Shown: positions 37,776 to 50,425 of the stretch, in pieces
How the letters are laid out: each line of letters opens with the position of its first letter
How positions within the stretch are numbered: position 1 is the first letter of the stretch
Assembly (NCBI GenBank): GCA_028564705.1
Contig: JAPXFQ010002824.1
Coordinates: 772,501-836,500 of the forward strand
Origin: Apricaphanius iberus
Lineage: Eukaryota; Chordata; Actinopteri; Cyprinodontiformes; Aphaniidae
Reading direction: 5' to 3'
Length of the DNA stretch: 64,000 nt
Made by a program: the position numbers and the translations under genes
The notes under the pieces: generated by a model
Databases searched by the model: none
The model's input: the letters and a program-made list of their open reading frames with translations, nothing else
Told to the model about the DNA's origin: nothing

Positions 37776-40700
37776 TACAAATCCACAATAATTCAAACAA
37801 TTCTTGATTTGCACCCGGGCAAGACCCTTTTTTTCAGACAGTAAGGAGAAAGCATTCGATATTTGATGTACAATGAAAGGTTGTATGTGTGTGTCTGTGT
37901 GCGTATGTGTCGGGGTGTGTGTGTGTGTATCAGACTATTTGTTACATGTATTCTTCCTTGTATGGGTGATTTAATTACATTTTACAGAGCAACTTACTGC
38001 CATTAAAAGAAATTTGTAATGTCTGGTGTAACCTTGAGAGTGAAGATTCAGTGTTGTGCATAAAAAGATACTAGCCTAGTTTTTGCAAACATGTCTGCTA
38101 GTCTTTTCAGGTGGCAAGTGTTTTAGACCTAACCTCTAACAATGACAAGATCACCGGAAGATATTGACCTTTGCAAAAGAGTTGATAACCAGTGGGGAAC
38201 AATGGATGGATATACGTAAGATGTTGATGACTTCTGATATAATGCATATATACACTCATTATAAACTGAAAGTCATCAACGATGTTTAGATATAATTCCA
38301 TTCTATGGTCTTTGACATTGTACCTCATTGACTTGTATGTTTTCTAGTTTTCTTTTCATAACTTATTAATAATAATAATAATAATAATGTTTGGAGTTAG
38401 CTACAAGCTACAGTCTCTCAACTAAATTCTTACCATGAAAAACATGACACATCTAAAAATACCTATTAAGATCAGAACAAAAGTTTGGCAAAGGGAAATA
38501 TAACTTTTTAAGATAAGATGTGAGTGTGCCACTTTATTTCTAATAACTGCAAATTACTGTTCAATGTTTCTTGTTTGAATCTTAATACTTCTATCACCTG
38601 TCAATTAGCTGCTGTTACAGCTTAATTTCCCCTTTGGTAGACAATAAAAAATAAATTATATTCTACTCTATTTCAGAAAATAAAACTCCAGTTTAAGAGC
38701 TGTTCTACCAGCACGAGGTTTCCCCTACAGTCCCCTCCGTAAGACTTTGTTGAATCCAGACGGTCATAATTAAAATCATTGATCAATATCAGATTAGATA
38801 AATTCATGATTATAAAATGATATTCTTTGTTAGATTATACAACATTTACAAAGTCTTAATTCAAACATATAACCTGCATGCGTTCCTATTTAATTAAACA
38901 AAATTAAATTTATATAAGCTAACAATAATCCAGGATAAGGATTCATTTAAGACATGGGTCTACAACTTTTAAGATCCTTGGACAAAAGAGACATTTTTGC
39001 TCTAAATAACATCACAAAACAGTGAAAACATCATAATCATCATCATCATCATCATCAGTTTATTTAAAAAGTACTTTAGATCAACAAAAAAAACAGAGTA
39101 AAAGAACAAAAAAAGGAAGATCAGAAATGATTAAATTAGATTAGATTAGATTAAGTACCATCCTATTGTGCTTTCAAAGGCACAATTTCTATGTTCAAGT
39201 TTTCTGTTGCATTTGGGAGCAGATTGGAATGTAGATCTTCATAAATTGATTAAAAAGGGAATAATAATAGGTTAAACAAGACATGGTTTAAAAAAAACAC
39301 GCCTGAAACGTTTTACATATTTAGATATATCTGTAAATTAAATGCTGTCTTTAACAAAGTTGAGCACAAACACCAAATCAAACTCAAGTAAACCCTTCTT
39401 TTTTGTATCTGTTTTGTCTAATTCTGTCGGGAAAACTAACTTGTAGATCTCTGATTTAAGAAAAATATGTTTATCCGTGTTTTTTTACGGTTCTGTTTGC
39501 TCATTGACTACCAACTACCTGCAGAGGGCGCTGCTTTCTCTTCTGACAGCTTTAAGGAGGCATCAACAAAATAGCATGAAAGCAAAGCAATTTGTCACCT
39601 TACCTTAGACTAAAAGAAAGAAAGAAAGAAAGAAAGAAAATCATCTATGCATCTATTTGCTGACCTCCTGTTCATAACCTAATTTATCATATTGACTAAA
39701 TAATTATATCTTGTCACCAGTGTTCCATTTTTCTCCATGTATTTGTGGCAAATAAATGTGTACACATGGGCAATTTCACCCCATAGCGAATTAACACCCA
39801 TGCAGCAGGATAATCAACGATAAAAATCCATTATATTGTGCTTTCAAAACTGAGAGTGGGCTCTCGGCTGGCAGAGCATGCCAAATCCTCAGAGGTAGTG
39901 CTAAAGTTACTACAGGATGTTATGTAAGACCAGGAATGAACAAACTTGTTAGCCAACGTACTTAAGGGCATCTGGTGGTAGATACAGTGTCCCACAGCCA
40001 GCCGTTTATCTTGAAGGGCTTGTTTTTAAGAGTTCCTCTGAGAAACAAAGGCTTTAAGACACTCATCACCTTACAACTGATATGTATTAAACCATATAGC
40101 AATCATTGACGTTAGATTCATTATTTTTCTCTTTTTTAATGAATTAGATAACTAGAGATATTTAACAAATACAGTAAATAAGATGAAAAGCTCATTGGAA
40201 AAAAGATTGGGAGGATTTGGTTGCGGTCAGTTACGAAGGAGTTTTCTTAGGATGGCAGGGCCACTTGAGTTTAAGGGGTTGGCTTATCCAATTTAATCAG
40301 AATCCTGAGAGACTGGTACTGCCCCCATGCCATAAAGCCCACTACTACTTTGGGTTTCTCAAAATGGAGGCAAGTCCCAGCAAACAATGTTGCTGTCCGT
40401 CAGCCTTAAATTGAAGTGGCTCCCCATTTCCCTGTGTACTTCTGTAATCATTCACTCCATAAAAGTAAGTTACTCTTGTCAATGTTGAGACAAAAACTTG
40501 GTAAGAATGCAAAAAGCATTTATTTGAAAGGCCAATATTTGTCCATAAAATGTTGTGACATACTCCTTAGATGAATATACTAACATGTAAATAATTAATT
40601 GATTCACATTATCTTGAAATATTTCCATCAAAGATACCATATAGTTTTTTTTCTCACCTCAGGCTGTATTATGGACAATACAGGAGAAAAAAAATATAAG

Positions 40701-43163
40701 CATGTAACCCATAGAAGAATAAAGAGAAATGATTTTGTAGCTGAATACAAAAACTGAATACAAAATGACAATACCAAACAGGAATTATGAAAAACTTTTA
40801 GAATAGAAATGTTACGGTATGACCACATTATAACCAGCAAAATCCCAAGGGTTTACAGACATTTGTACAACAGACAGTCCCTGATGTACTTCACAAGGTG
40901 GATTAGACACAAAGGTCATTGTTAATTAATCTGGCTCTTTACTGAGTGTTGTATCCATGCATATTAGACTAGGCAAAAGTGTGCTAAAAAAAGTTGCACA
41001 AGCAACAGAGACAACTGTTGCCTTGAGAAGAAGCATAAACCTTTTAAAAATTTGGAGAAGATTAACAACGCATGGATCGTGCCTGAAGAAAATTGTCTTG
41101 GTTGAGGATTTAGCACTTCAGCATAGAATGATCACATCCATAGCATGTGGGATTGATGACCTAATCTATGTAAAAAGATCAAGCACTGAGTCCGCACACT
41201 TCACAGTACATAGTTGTACTTTTGTGTAGGCAGATATTGTGTCCGAAACAACTCCTTTTCCCTTGCTCCAAAAACATAAAAACCAAAAGGAATAAAAACA
41301 GTATTTCACTCTGGCTAATTATATATTAATATATACTATATTAATACTAATAACATAAAATATAAAAATACTATACAAAATCAATTTCACTTTTTAATTT
41401 GACTGTGTGATAAATTATTTTTCTCATGAGTTTCTATGTACCCAAAATGCACCGGTATATTAACATAAAAACATTCAATGAAATTACACCACAAATATCC
41501 TTTTTGGTACAGAAACAAATTCCACTCATCCTTACAGGGAGAAAAAGTCCTCTTAGTCTGGTTAACTCTGCTCCATGCTGTTGAAAACACATTTTTCTAA
41601 AAACCCCTAAGAAGATAATGAAGACACCAGAGATCTCTTCCTGTAATTTGCAGTAGCTCTTCCGCTTCGTTTAGACCATAATTTGTACCTGTTTGGATGG
41701 CACAAGCAGTCAGTGGTTTGGGGTTTGTAGAGGGGAATGTCCCAGGGGGGTCTGTCAGTCCAGCACTATTATAAATGACGGAGCAAAGTGAGCCTCCTTG
41801 GCTGGGGCTTCCTCAGGGCCTTGAGTAGCGTTTGCAAACCGCGTGCCCTTTTTGATTTCCTAATCCCTGCACGTTGGGAAGAATGTTAGCTCTCTTCATG
41901 AGGTATTCTGCTCACAAGTCTTGATTTATGCTCAACGGTAAGAGAAGCCCAGGTATGGTGGGGCATCTGTAAAAACTTTTAATATGTACACTGCGTGCTC
42001 TCCGGCAGGGGCCTAGATCAAGGATTACCGCCAGTCAGTGGTGGTGGTGGCTGGGGGTAAATCAGTCAATAAACATTTAAAATTCATCGGAGGCCTTACA
42101 GTCAGATGATTGTTCTACAAACTTGCACATATATGAGAAATTCCACTGCAGGAGTAGCTTAGTTTTATTTTACAAGATAGACAGATATAAATATTAGGAT
42201 TTTTATAATGAAATGTGCTAACTGCACATCATGCACATTTTTTAAATATTTGTTATATACTGTTGGCTGATCATTTTCACACTTTAAAGTGAAAAGGTCA
42301 AACTTTCCTTGTAACACAATAAAAGTCTCAACATAAGGACATAGGAAAAGAGGGGAAAGGGAATACAGTTCAGCAAGAGATGGAATGTATGTATCTCTGT
42401 AAATATCACCTTGTTCTGCTTTATTTGATTTTAAATAATGTTTGGGAAGGTAATCATTTTTTATTGGACAAAAAGGATTGGTAATTGATAATGTATTGTG
42501 TTATAAATTATAAATAAGTGTCAAAAAGCCAGATATTCTACCTAGCAAACTAATTTCTAAATTCTTAATTCATCTGCACTTGTCCGACATATAAGTTGGA
42601 AACATAAACTTACAATTACTGCCAGTCTCCACAGACAGCAGCCTGCAGAAGTTCTCTGACAATGACTATAATCTTCCATTTCCCCCAATAGGGTTATAAC
42701 ATTGACAAGGGAAACAGATGTAGCTCATCATTAAAAACGATGACACTAATTATGCCATAACTTCTAATCAAAATGAAAAAAAAAAAGAAATCCATTCAAA
42801 GATTTATTTGGATTCCTTCCTGCCAGTGAGGTAGATTTTGTCATGACATGACACAGACCACTTCACGTGCGCTAACAACCCTGCTGCAGATTTAATAACA
42901 GTGATCCGTGTTAATCACCCACCCTTCCCTTTCCGCTTTTCATATATCTCCTGAGGGTTTTACTGTATGACTGCTCAGACTTACCTGAATGCATCCGCCT
43001 CATCTTCTAATGGCTGCATTAGACTCCTCCCCCTCCTTCCTTTACTCCGTGGCTTGTTACCTAGGCTCAAAGGTCAAGAAAGCCTTTAAGTTATCTAAAT
43101 TTGTGCTAGAAGTAGATTGACCTTTTCAACTCTACAGTTTACTTCAAATCCCAAAAGATGACT
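37776..43163. other. Intergenic DNA, no gene recognised
   Basis: AT-rich. Simple repeats: (GT)n about 37885-37930, (ATA)n 38369-38390, (CAT)n 39034-39058, (GAAA)n 39613-39638. 41640-41960 and 42820-43070 are compositionally normal and non-repetitive, with blocks such as gatccgtgttaatcaccc (paired/homeodomain-like half sites); candidates for conserved regulatory DNA. No splice-linked coding frame found. Confidence 0.5.
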
Positions 43164-45080
43164 GCTTTTTCCCAGCACTAGATTTTTATAAATGTGCTTT
43201 ACTAAACAAAAACTACATAGTGGAGTAAATGACAAATACCTCAAATGTATATTATAAAATAGTTTTGCTCATGCTAAAAAAACTATTGAATAAACATCCC
43301 TTGAAAACAAACAAAAAATAAACCTATAGATTACTTATTTGCAAAATCACACCTGTGAAGAATCTGATTAAATGCCTGAAATCTATGGGGCGCCAAATGT
43401 AACATGGAATATTTTGTGGACAGAAGGACTTTTGTGTCACGAAATACATATATTCAATACGAAACCATGTTACATCGTAACGCCGTTTGTCCACGAAATA
43501 CACAAATTGGTTTGCATTGTGTCCACAAAACACTGAAGAGAGCACATCGTTTCGTGGATCAAATTGACCGGTGGCCTTTTCCTTTCGTGGACATAAGGCT
43601 GAATGCACTATTCACTGTCGTAGACGAAATAAACTTTTGTCCACAAAAGTATTGTGTTTTGTTACAGAAATTATTACGTGTACAAAAGGGATTTATTCTC
43701 CAACTCTGCAGTTACAGAAGGCATTCCGTCCACGGAATAGTAACTTCATAACTTACGAAATTATTTCAGTAATGTATGCTTTCATTCTGTGGACAAAATG
43801 CATAATAGAATACATTTCGTGAGTCAGCATTTTACGAAATGAATTGTGTCCATGTAATGCCATTACGTGGATGAAATGCATAATAGAATCACGAAATACG
43901 TTTTGTGACCTGCTACAATTCATTTCGTGAGTGAGCAGTTTACGAAATAAATTATGTGTCCATGTAATGTCATTACGTGGACGAAATGCATAATAGAATC
44001 ACAAAATACGTTTTGTGACCTGCTACAATAAATTTCGTGAGTCAGCAGCTTACGAAATGAATTATGTGTCATGATAATGTCATTACGTGGATGAAATGCA
44101 TAATAGAATCACAAAATCAGTACTGTAGCAGTCATAACGTGGACGATATGCTCAATAAAACTGCTACAGTACATTTTGTGAGTCACCATTTTTACAAAAT
44201 AATTTATGTAAAAGCCTTTCGTCCACGAAATACAAGCAATGTCACTGAATTAATTTCGTAAGTTATTAAGTTACTATTTTGTGACACAATTCATTTCGTA
44301 AACTGCTGACTCACGAAATGTATTGTAGCAGGTCACAAAATTGATTTTGTGATTCTGTTGTGCATTTCGTCCACGTGATGACATTATGTGGACACATAAT
44401 TCATTTCGTAAACTGCTGACTCACAAAATGTATTCTATTATGCATTTCGTCCACAGAATGAAAGCATACATTACTGAAATAATTTCGTAAGTTATGAAGT
44501 TACTATTCAATGGACGGAATGCCTTCTGTAACTGCAGAGTTGGAGAATAAATCCCTTTTGTACACGTAATAATTTCTGTAACACAACACAATACTTTTGT
44601 GGACGAAAGTTTATTTCGTCTACGACAGTAAATAGTGCATTCAGCCTTATATCCACGAAAGGAAAAGGCCACCAGTCAATTTGGTCTTCAAAATGATGTG
44701 CTCTCTTCAGTGTTTCGTGGACACAATGCAAACCAATTTGTGTATTTCGTGGACAAACGGCGTTACGATGTAACATGGTTTCGTATTGAATATATGTATT
44801 TCGTGACACAAAAGTCCTTCTGTCCACAAAATATTCCATGTTACATTTGGCGCCCCATAGATTTCAGGCATTTAATCAGATTCTTCACAGGTGTGATTTT
44901 GCAAATAAGTAATCTATAGGTTTATTTTTTGTTTGTTTTCAAGGGATGTTTATTCAATAGTTTTTTTAGCATGAGCAAAACTATTTTATAATATACATTT
45001 GAGGTATTTGTCATTTACTCCACTATGTAGTTTTTGTTTAGTAAAGCACATTTATAAAAATCTAGTGCTGGGAAAACAGC
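43164..45080. repeat. 1.9 kb near-perfect palindrome, ACGAAAT-hairpin rich
   Basis: 43164-about 43860 and about 44380-45080 are inverted copies of each other over about 700 bp, apparently above 90% identity. They run from cccagcactagatttttata to its exact mirror near 45042-45073. The centre (43860-44380) is also inverted-repeat rich and lies around 44146, with actgtagcag / ctgctacagt flanking it. Both arms carry mirrored open frames (for example 110 and 94 codons) which are not genes. Internally it is built of ACGAAAT/ATTTCGT motifs. Likely a foldback-type DNA transposon or inverted duplication; family unknown to me. Confidence 0.9.
43783..44098. repeat. 110 bp tandem units within the palindrome
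   Basis: cattacgtgg recurs at 43861, 43971 and 44081, exactly 110 bp apart. A shorter variant unit (78 bp) starts at 43783. Each unit contains gcataatagaatcac, ttttgtgacctgctaca and a hairpin catttcgtga...tacgaaat. The opposite arm has the mirrored forms (for example 44294-44322). Confidence 0.85.
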
Positions 45081-45155
45081 ACAGAGAAACAGAGAAGACA
45101 AGAGAGACACAATCACACAGTGATTGTGTGAATCTAAATACTTCTTTTACCTGTC

Positions 45156-45157
<2 letters not shown>

Positions 45158-45230
<73 letters not shown>
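45158..45230. repeat. (AT)n microsatellite
   Basis: About 35 TA units, immediately outside the palindrome. Confidence 0.97.
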
Positions 45231-45233
<3 letters not shown>

Positions 45234-45718
45234 TAATATTTAATTATTGATTAGTTTTAGTGATAAAAAAGTGGGAATTTAGATTACACTGAAAGTGTTA
45301 ACACGAATCTGAGAATGAATATTTTCATGATTTTTCCCTGTGATTCCTTTCAAAAAGTTTCAAATTTTGGATTCCTACCAAATTCAGGCAGATAGATTTC
45401 AAATATTTCAGACTTATAAAAGTAGAAATTGACTTTTTTTTATTTTATTTGCTACCTATATCATCTCTGAGCTTTAGCAGTGAGACATCCATCCAATTTT
45501 TTTATACCTGCTAATCTTTGGAAAGCAACAGAAAAGCTGGTCCCAATCAGCAGAATACATAGGCCAAAAGGCTGATACAGCCCACAAGTGTAACCCAGGA
45601 CTGCAAAATAATATTTACTAATTATTTTCTCTACATGTGAAAGGAAAACCTTCCAAGTGTTGAAAATATTAAGCAATTGTTTCACATGTGAAAATTTCAG
45701 TGTAGTAAACCCACAAAC

Positions 45719-45993
45719 TGTCATGCCTCACTCCACACTCAGCTTCCCTCACTCACTCATCATCATCATCACCCTCACCTGTGCCTTCAATCACGCACAC
45801 CAGATCCTCCTTACCTCACCTCTTTATAACCTGCCACTTCCCTTCAGTCATGGCCGGATCATTACAGGACTTCAGACCTTCCACTGTGTGTTTCTCCTGT
45901 TATCTTCGTTCTCGCCATCCTTCACCCTCAATAAAGAACTCTGCACCTTGCTTCTGCGTCTGGGTCCATACCTCACACCGCAAATCCCTGACA
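45719..45993 (+). mobile_element. Solo LTR with 5 bp target duplication
   Basis: Begins TGTCATGCCTC and ends ATCCCTGACA (TG...CA). The 5 bp caaac lies directly before (45714-45718) and after (45994-45998), a target duplication of LTR-retroelement size. It holds a polyadenylation signal (caataaag near 45930) followed by gcttctgcgtctgggtcc, typical of teleost Ty3-like LTRs. 275 bp, no internal region or tRNA primer site remains. Confidence 0.87.
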
Positions 45994-45999
45994 CAAACC

Positions 46000-48900
46000 T
46001 TCCACATGTAGGAAAACTGTTTTACAGAATTATTTTCAAACATGGTTTCTGTTGTCATCTCATTTAAGTATTTGTTATGAACATGTTAGTGTGTTTATGT
46101 ACAACAATGCTGTGTCACAACCTAAAAACAGAGAAGTCAATTATAATTTGCTCAGTTGATGACCAATCATTTTGATCATAATACTTGAATAAAATTGTTG
46201 TTCAGTTTAGATTGTTTCTTTGACATATTCTCTATCTTCATGATGTGTTCCATTACATTTAATTTTAGAGATTAATTACAATTTGCAAGTACAAAAATTA
46301 TTCCTTCTGTACCTTAAAGTAGTTTGAAATCATTAGTTTGTGTTAATTGTCAAATGTAATGTAACCGTATTTAAAGCAGATTTTTAAAGGCATTACTTTA
46401 TTACCATTTAAGATGGTTAAGCAGCTCCAGTTCTACAAACCATAAATAATTTTATTTCCGACTTTTTGCAGTACGATTTACCTCTCAGTGATGCATTGCA
46501 TATTCATTTTGTCCTTACTCTGCCACCCCCCTGTTCTCTCACTCTCCTTCCCCTTCCTCCTCCTTTTTCTTTCCCATGTCCATTAGACCTTGCAGACTAA
46601 TCGAGCAGCACCAATTGCTCCCGTGGTGAGATCATTAAGTAAATTATTTTAAGATCAAACGGTCAGGAGCCACAATGAAGTCTTGTGTGATGGTAAAAGC
46701 CTCAGAAGCTTCCACCCACCCGTCTCTCAAATTAAAGCCCAGTGGGGAGAGCTCTGTACCTCTCAGGTGGATGCCCCCAACCATTAGACCTTTTAGCTGC
46801 AGGCTAAGGTAGGACCCACTAATTGGTCCTTTGAACAAAACTAACCCACTGACGGGATTCGACTTGCATACAGCTTAACAGTACAAAATTGTTCCTGGCC
46901 GAAGACGGGGCTTTAGTCCACTGTACTGGTTGACCTACTGAGAGACAGCAAGACAGCAGTATATAAGTTACAATATTTAATCCGGTATACAAAGGCAGAT
47001 AGACATTTACAGTGTGGCTTTTTTATTTGCCTACAATCCGAAGAAGAGTAGCTGTAATGAAAACATCATGTCTTTACTTGCAGTGGTTTCAGCTCTCTGC
47101 CAGTTTTAAAAATTTGATTGGCAAGTATGTTAGCCATAACTGGCCTTTTAATAAACATTTATTTTAGGGCATTCTGCTTGGTAAATCCTGAAAAGGTAGT
47201 TTTGTCAAACTTGAAAAAGTTAGTTAAACTGGCTTTACAACTACACTTTACGTTTGAAGGGGTTATGGCATGGCCCAGCTTCACAGCAAATATATATACA
47301 CTAACACAATGAAACACACACACGCACACGCACGCGCACAAACACACGCAAACAAAAAACACTATATAAAAATTACAAAAATAACAAACACTTTTTCTTA
47401 TGTAAATTATCAGAAACATTGAGAGATAAATGATAGATCTGATAATAACAAATCAATTCACTGCATATATAGCTGCTAAATGCTTCTCTCAGTCTAACTG
47501 GGGTTAAGTGCGAGGAAAGCATTCAAACTATTATTTTTAATTAGTACTTTCAAAAAAATGTTTTTTTCATATTTCTTAAAATATGTTTAAAGGGAATATC
47601 TGTTTAGTGTAGAATAAATCTGTTGAGGTCTGACCAGTCTAAGTGTTTCTGATTTCAAATTAGAGATGGCCAACTTCAGTAAAGATTCCTTCAAAAAAAC
47701 ACAATCCTAAGAATTAAATCTTTATCTTCTTGTGGTGCTTACACTGTGGAAACCACAGGGGGAACACCCATTCACAATTACTTAACATAGAAATATGGCT
47801 AACATGTTCCGTACTGCTTTGGGCAAAAACCATATCAGCCATATCAAAAGCTGATACTTATTAAAACTCTGTTATAGCATTATAGTTCAGGTCTTAGCTG
47901 AAAGGCATGTGTGATTTCACTTTCAATTACCTATGTTGAACAAAAGATAACTAATCAAAAAATAAAAACTTTAGATACTTGAAAACTGTGTAGGTGAAAA
48001 ACTGGCATTTAAGTTGATGTGTATATGATATATAGACTGCTGTAAAATCCATTAGAGAGCACTTACTCACAAAGTGCTGTCTCTGGATAAAAAGGTTGAC
48101 AATTTTGCTTTTAAAAGGTCAAAGTTTTGCGTAGCTTAACATAATTAGAAGCATGTACAGTTTGCTCATGGCAAGATCACTTCATGTATACATGACACTG
48201 AAGTCCATATGCTCATGTTGGCCTTATCAAATGACTTTGTTTTTTAAGGTTATTTCACATATAAGGTAATAAAGCTGTGGCAGCATTGAAAGCTTAATGC
48301 TTAATAAAACATTAACTCAGCTATACTGAACTGGTTCCATTTTTTCCCCAAGCTGTAGACAAAGAAGTGTTGGAGGTACAGTAGCCTATGGTGTAGGAGA
48401 TGGAAGCCAATGCAGCAAAGTGACTGTGAGAGTGATTTATCCACCTTTGACATGCAGCGTCACTATCATCAATCACAGGATTTTAATTAGTGATGGCTCC
48501 CTTTTGTGGCTGAGAAATGTGCATGTAATTCAATTTGGGACCTGCTGCTGGTTCAAGATCTCCACACAGATTCACTTTAAGTTTATACACTGATAGTAGT
48601 TTCTATTGACATACCCCTCAACACTTGGTATGACATGAATAAACAGCAAGGCAGTTAGGAACACCCTTCTTCTTTCTTGATTTGACTTAAAATACAACCC
48701 TAAGACTTTTCTATATAAATCAATTCAATGATCACAAAACTTAATTTTAAGAAGAAATGTAATCAAGTATAATATAGAAACTATTTATCAAAGTTTTATT
48801 TTAATTCTACATATTTTCTAAGTTGCAGAATGCCATAGTTGCAAAGCATACATTTAAACAGTGATGCAGTAATGGTCAGCAAGCTTCTTTTTAGCTCCCT

Positions 48901-49828
48901 GGCACAGCCTTTTATCCTTTATTTAAATCTGGTTTTCCTCTGATTGACTCTTCAGCAGGGATCTTAGCAGATAACAACAGCTGATGCAAATAAATTAAAA
49001 CAATAAAACCTTTGAGAGTCAAGGATGCCCATTGAGATGCTAAAATATGAACAGCAGTTATTTAGTTATCTAAAGACACTTGAAAGTCTTTCATCTGACA
49101 CATGGTAATGTCAGTCAGCGTAATAATGTTTATTTCACAGCAGTCATCCACATCATTGTCAAATAAAAAATTTCTTAGCAGCTGAATTTTTTTGTTGTTG
49201 AATAAAGTCGCCACCCAAATTAATATAACAAAAATAAAAAAATATTTATATAGGATTTACTACAAATTTTCCTCATACTTTAATCTATTAAAAGGCAACA
49301 CCTGCGAAAATACAGCATAAACATTGGAATGAACAAAATAAATCATAAAACATGTAATGAAGTTAAGTTATTACTAGGTATATGGTAATTATATATTTCC
49401 ATTAAATGATTACCTGATATTTTTTTAGGATTACTTTAAATGTCACTTTTGCATGTCTCCAATATTTGGTGAAATTTTTTTTTTTTCTTTTTGTCACTTC
49501 TATGTATATGATTTTTTTTTTAAATCTTCCAATAGATGCTAACACATCTCCGTACACAGTCAAAATACCTGAATCTACCAACTTGCCAAACAGCTACATT
49601 TCAGTTTAAGTTTAGAAAGAAAAAAAAAAAGGATTAAATTGTGCTATCGACACAAAGTGTAAAAAAACATGAAAATTCAACAAAGCAGGTATCAATATCT
49701 GTATGCTGTGGCTGTCAGTCTATCATATTCTTAAGAAGGACGTTCATTTTCTTTTCAACCTGGACCTTATTTATAGCATTCAGTATGTTTCTATCTTGTC
49801 TTTATATTGTTTGTATATTTATATACAT
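46000..49828. other. Intergenic DNA, candidate conserved elements
   Basis: No gene. (CA)n-like run at 47318-47352. Non-repetitive blocks at 46540-46860 and 48340-48560, including taatcgagcagcaccaattg and ttttaattagtgatggctcc, carry TAAT cores typical of developmental enhancers. Conservation was not tested. Confidence 0.4.
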
Positions 49829-50425
49829 TAACCTAGATAAGTTTGGTGCCACTTGGAGTCCTACAGAACAAGTTTGTATTCGTTGGAAATCAGTTTATAT
49901 CCATATAACGAGAGTTGTTATGGTATGGCAGGTGTCACTTCTAAATAAGGCATTATCTGCCACAAAACTCCTTCATTTCACCAATGTTTTGTTATAGCAT
50001 CACGGCAATAGTCTTCACAGGGCTTTCACTCTGTGCTTGACAGTGGTCGGTTAGACAGAACTTGCTATTGCAAATATCAACATGGTACGTATTTGTGTGT
50101 TTCCAAATTCCACAAACAAAATGGCCAAGTGGACGAAGTTCAGCTTCCACAGGTTCACTTTCCTAGCTACGCAGACTAAAGCTGTAATGGCAGACTGTTG
50201 TGATGTCACTCAAATCACCGGCTAGCATAAGTTGGAATCGGTTGGATTTTAAGAAAACATTAGTGAAATAAAGACGTTTTCATTCATTATTTAGAAGCAT
50301 CCCCCACAACTCAGATTATAAGGATATACGCTGATAGCGAATGGATCTAAACTTCTCCTGAAGAACTCCAAGTGGCACCAAATTGGGGCAAAATCTGGCT
50401 AAAATTCCTGCCGTGTGAACCAAGT
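49828..50425. mobile_element. Long-TIR MITE with THAP-like fossil (copy 2)
   Basis: Same family as 29700-30462: agtttggtgccacttggagt on the left (about 49840) and the mirrored actccaagtggcaccaaatt on the right (about 50368). The interior matches copy 1 in order: tcatttcaccaatgttttgt, gtcggttagacagaacttgc, catttgtgtgtttccaaatt and cagcttccacaggttcac. About 600 bp, so shorter than copy 1. Confidence 0.8.
50082..50225 (+). pseudogene. THAP-domain-like N-terminal fossil with ATG (copy 2)
   Basis: ATG-started 47-codon frame reading MVRICVFPNSTNKMAKWTKF then SFHRFTFL..., ending in TAG. Layout M-x-x-x-C-x-F-P-N-x-...-FSFHRF is that of THAP N-termini. The second zinc Cys is Ser here, while copy 1 keeps it, so this copy is decayed. 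Only the first part of a THAP domain is present. Could be a captured exon 1 or a remnant of the parent transposase. Confidence 0.55.

Noticed and set aside
40957..41229. 90-codon frame as Tc1 transposase
   Set aside because: Some Tc1-like phrasing, but no catalytic block or TIRs could be identified.
43861..44098. CRISPR array from regular 110 bp spacing
   Set aside because: Vertebrate DNA; the whole unit repeats rather than a short repeat with unique spacers.
43324..44919. Mirrored open frames of 83-115 codons
   Set aside because: They are the same sequence read in both arms of the palindrome and contain no recognisable domain.
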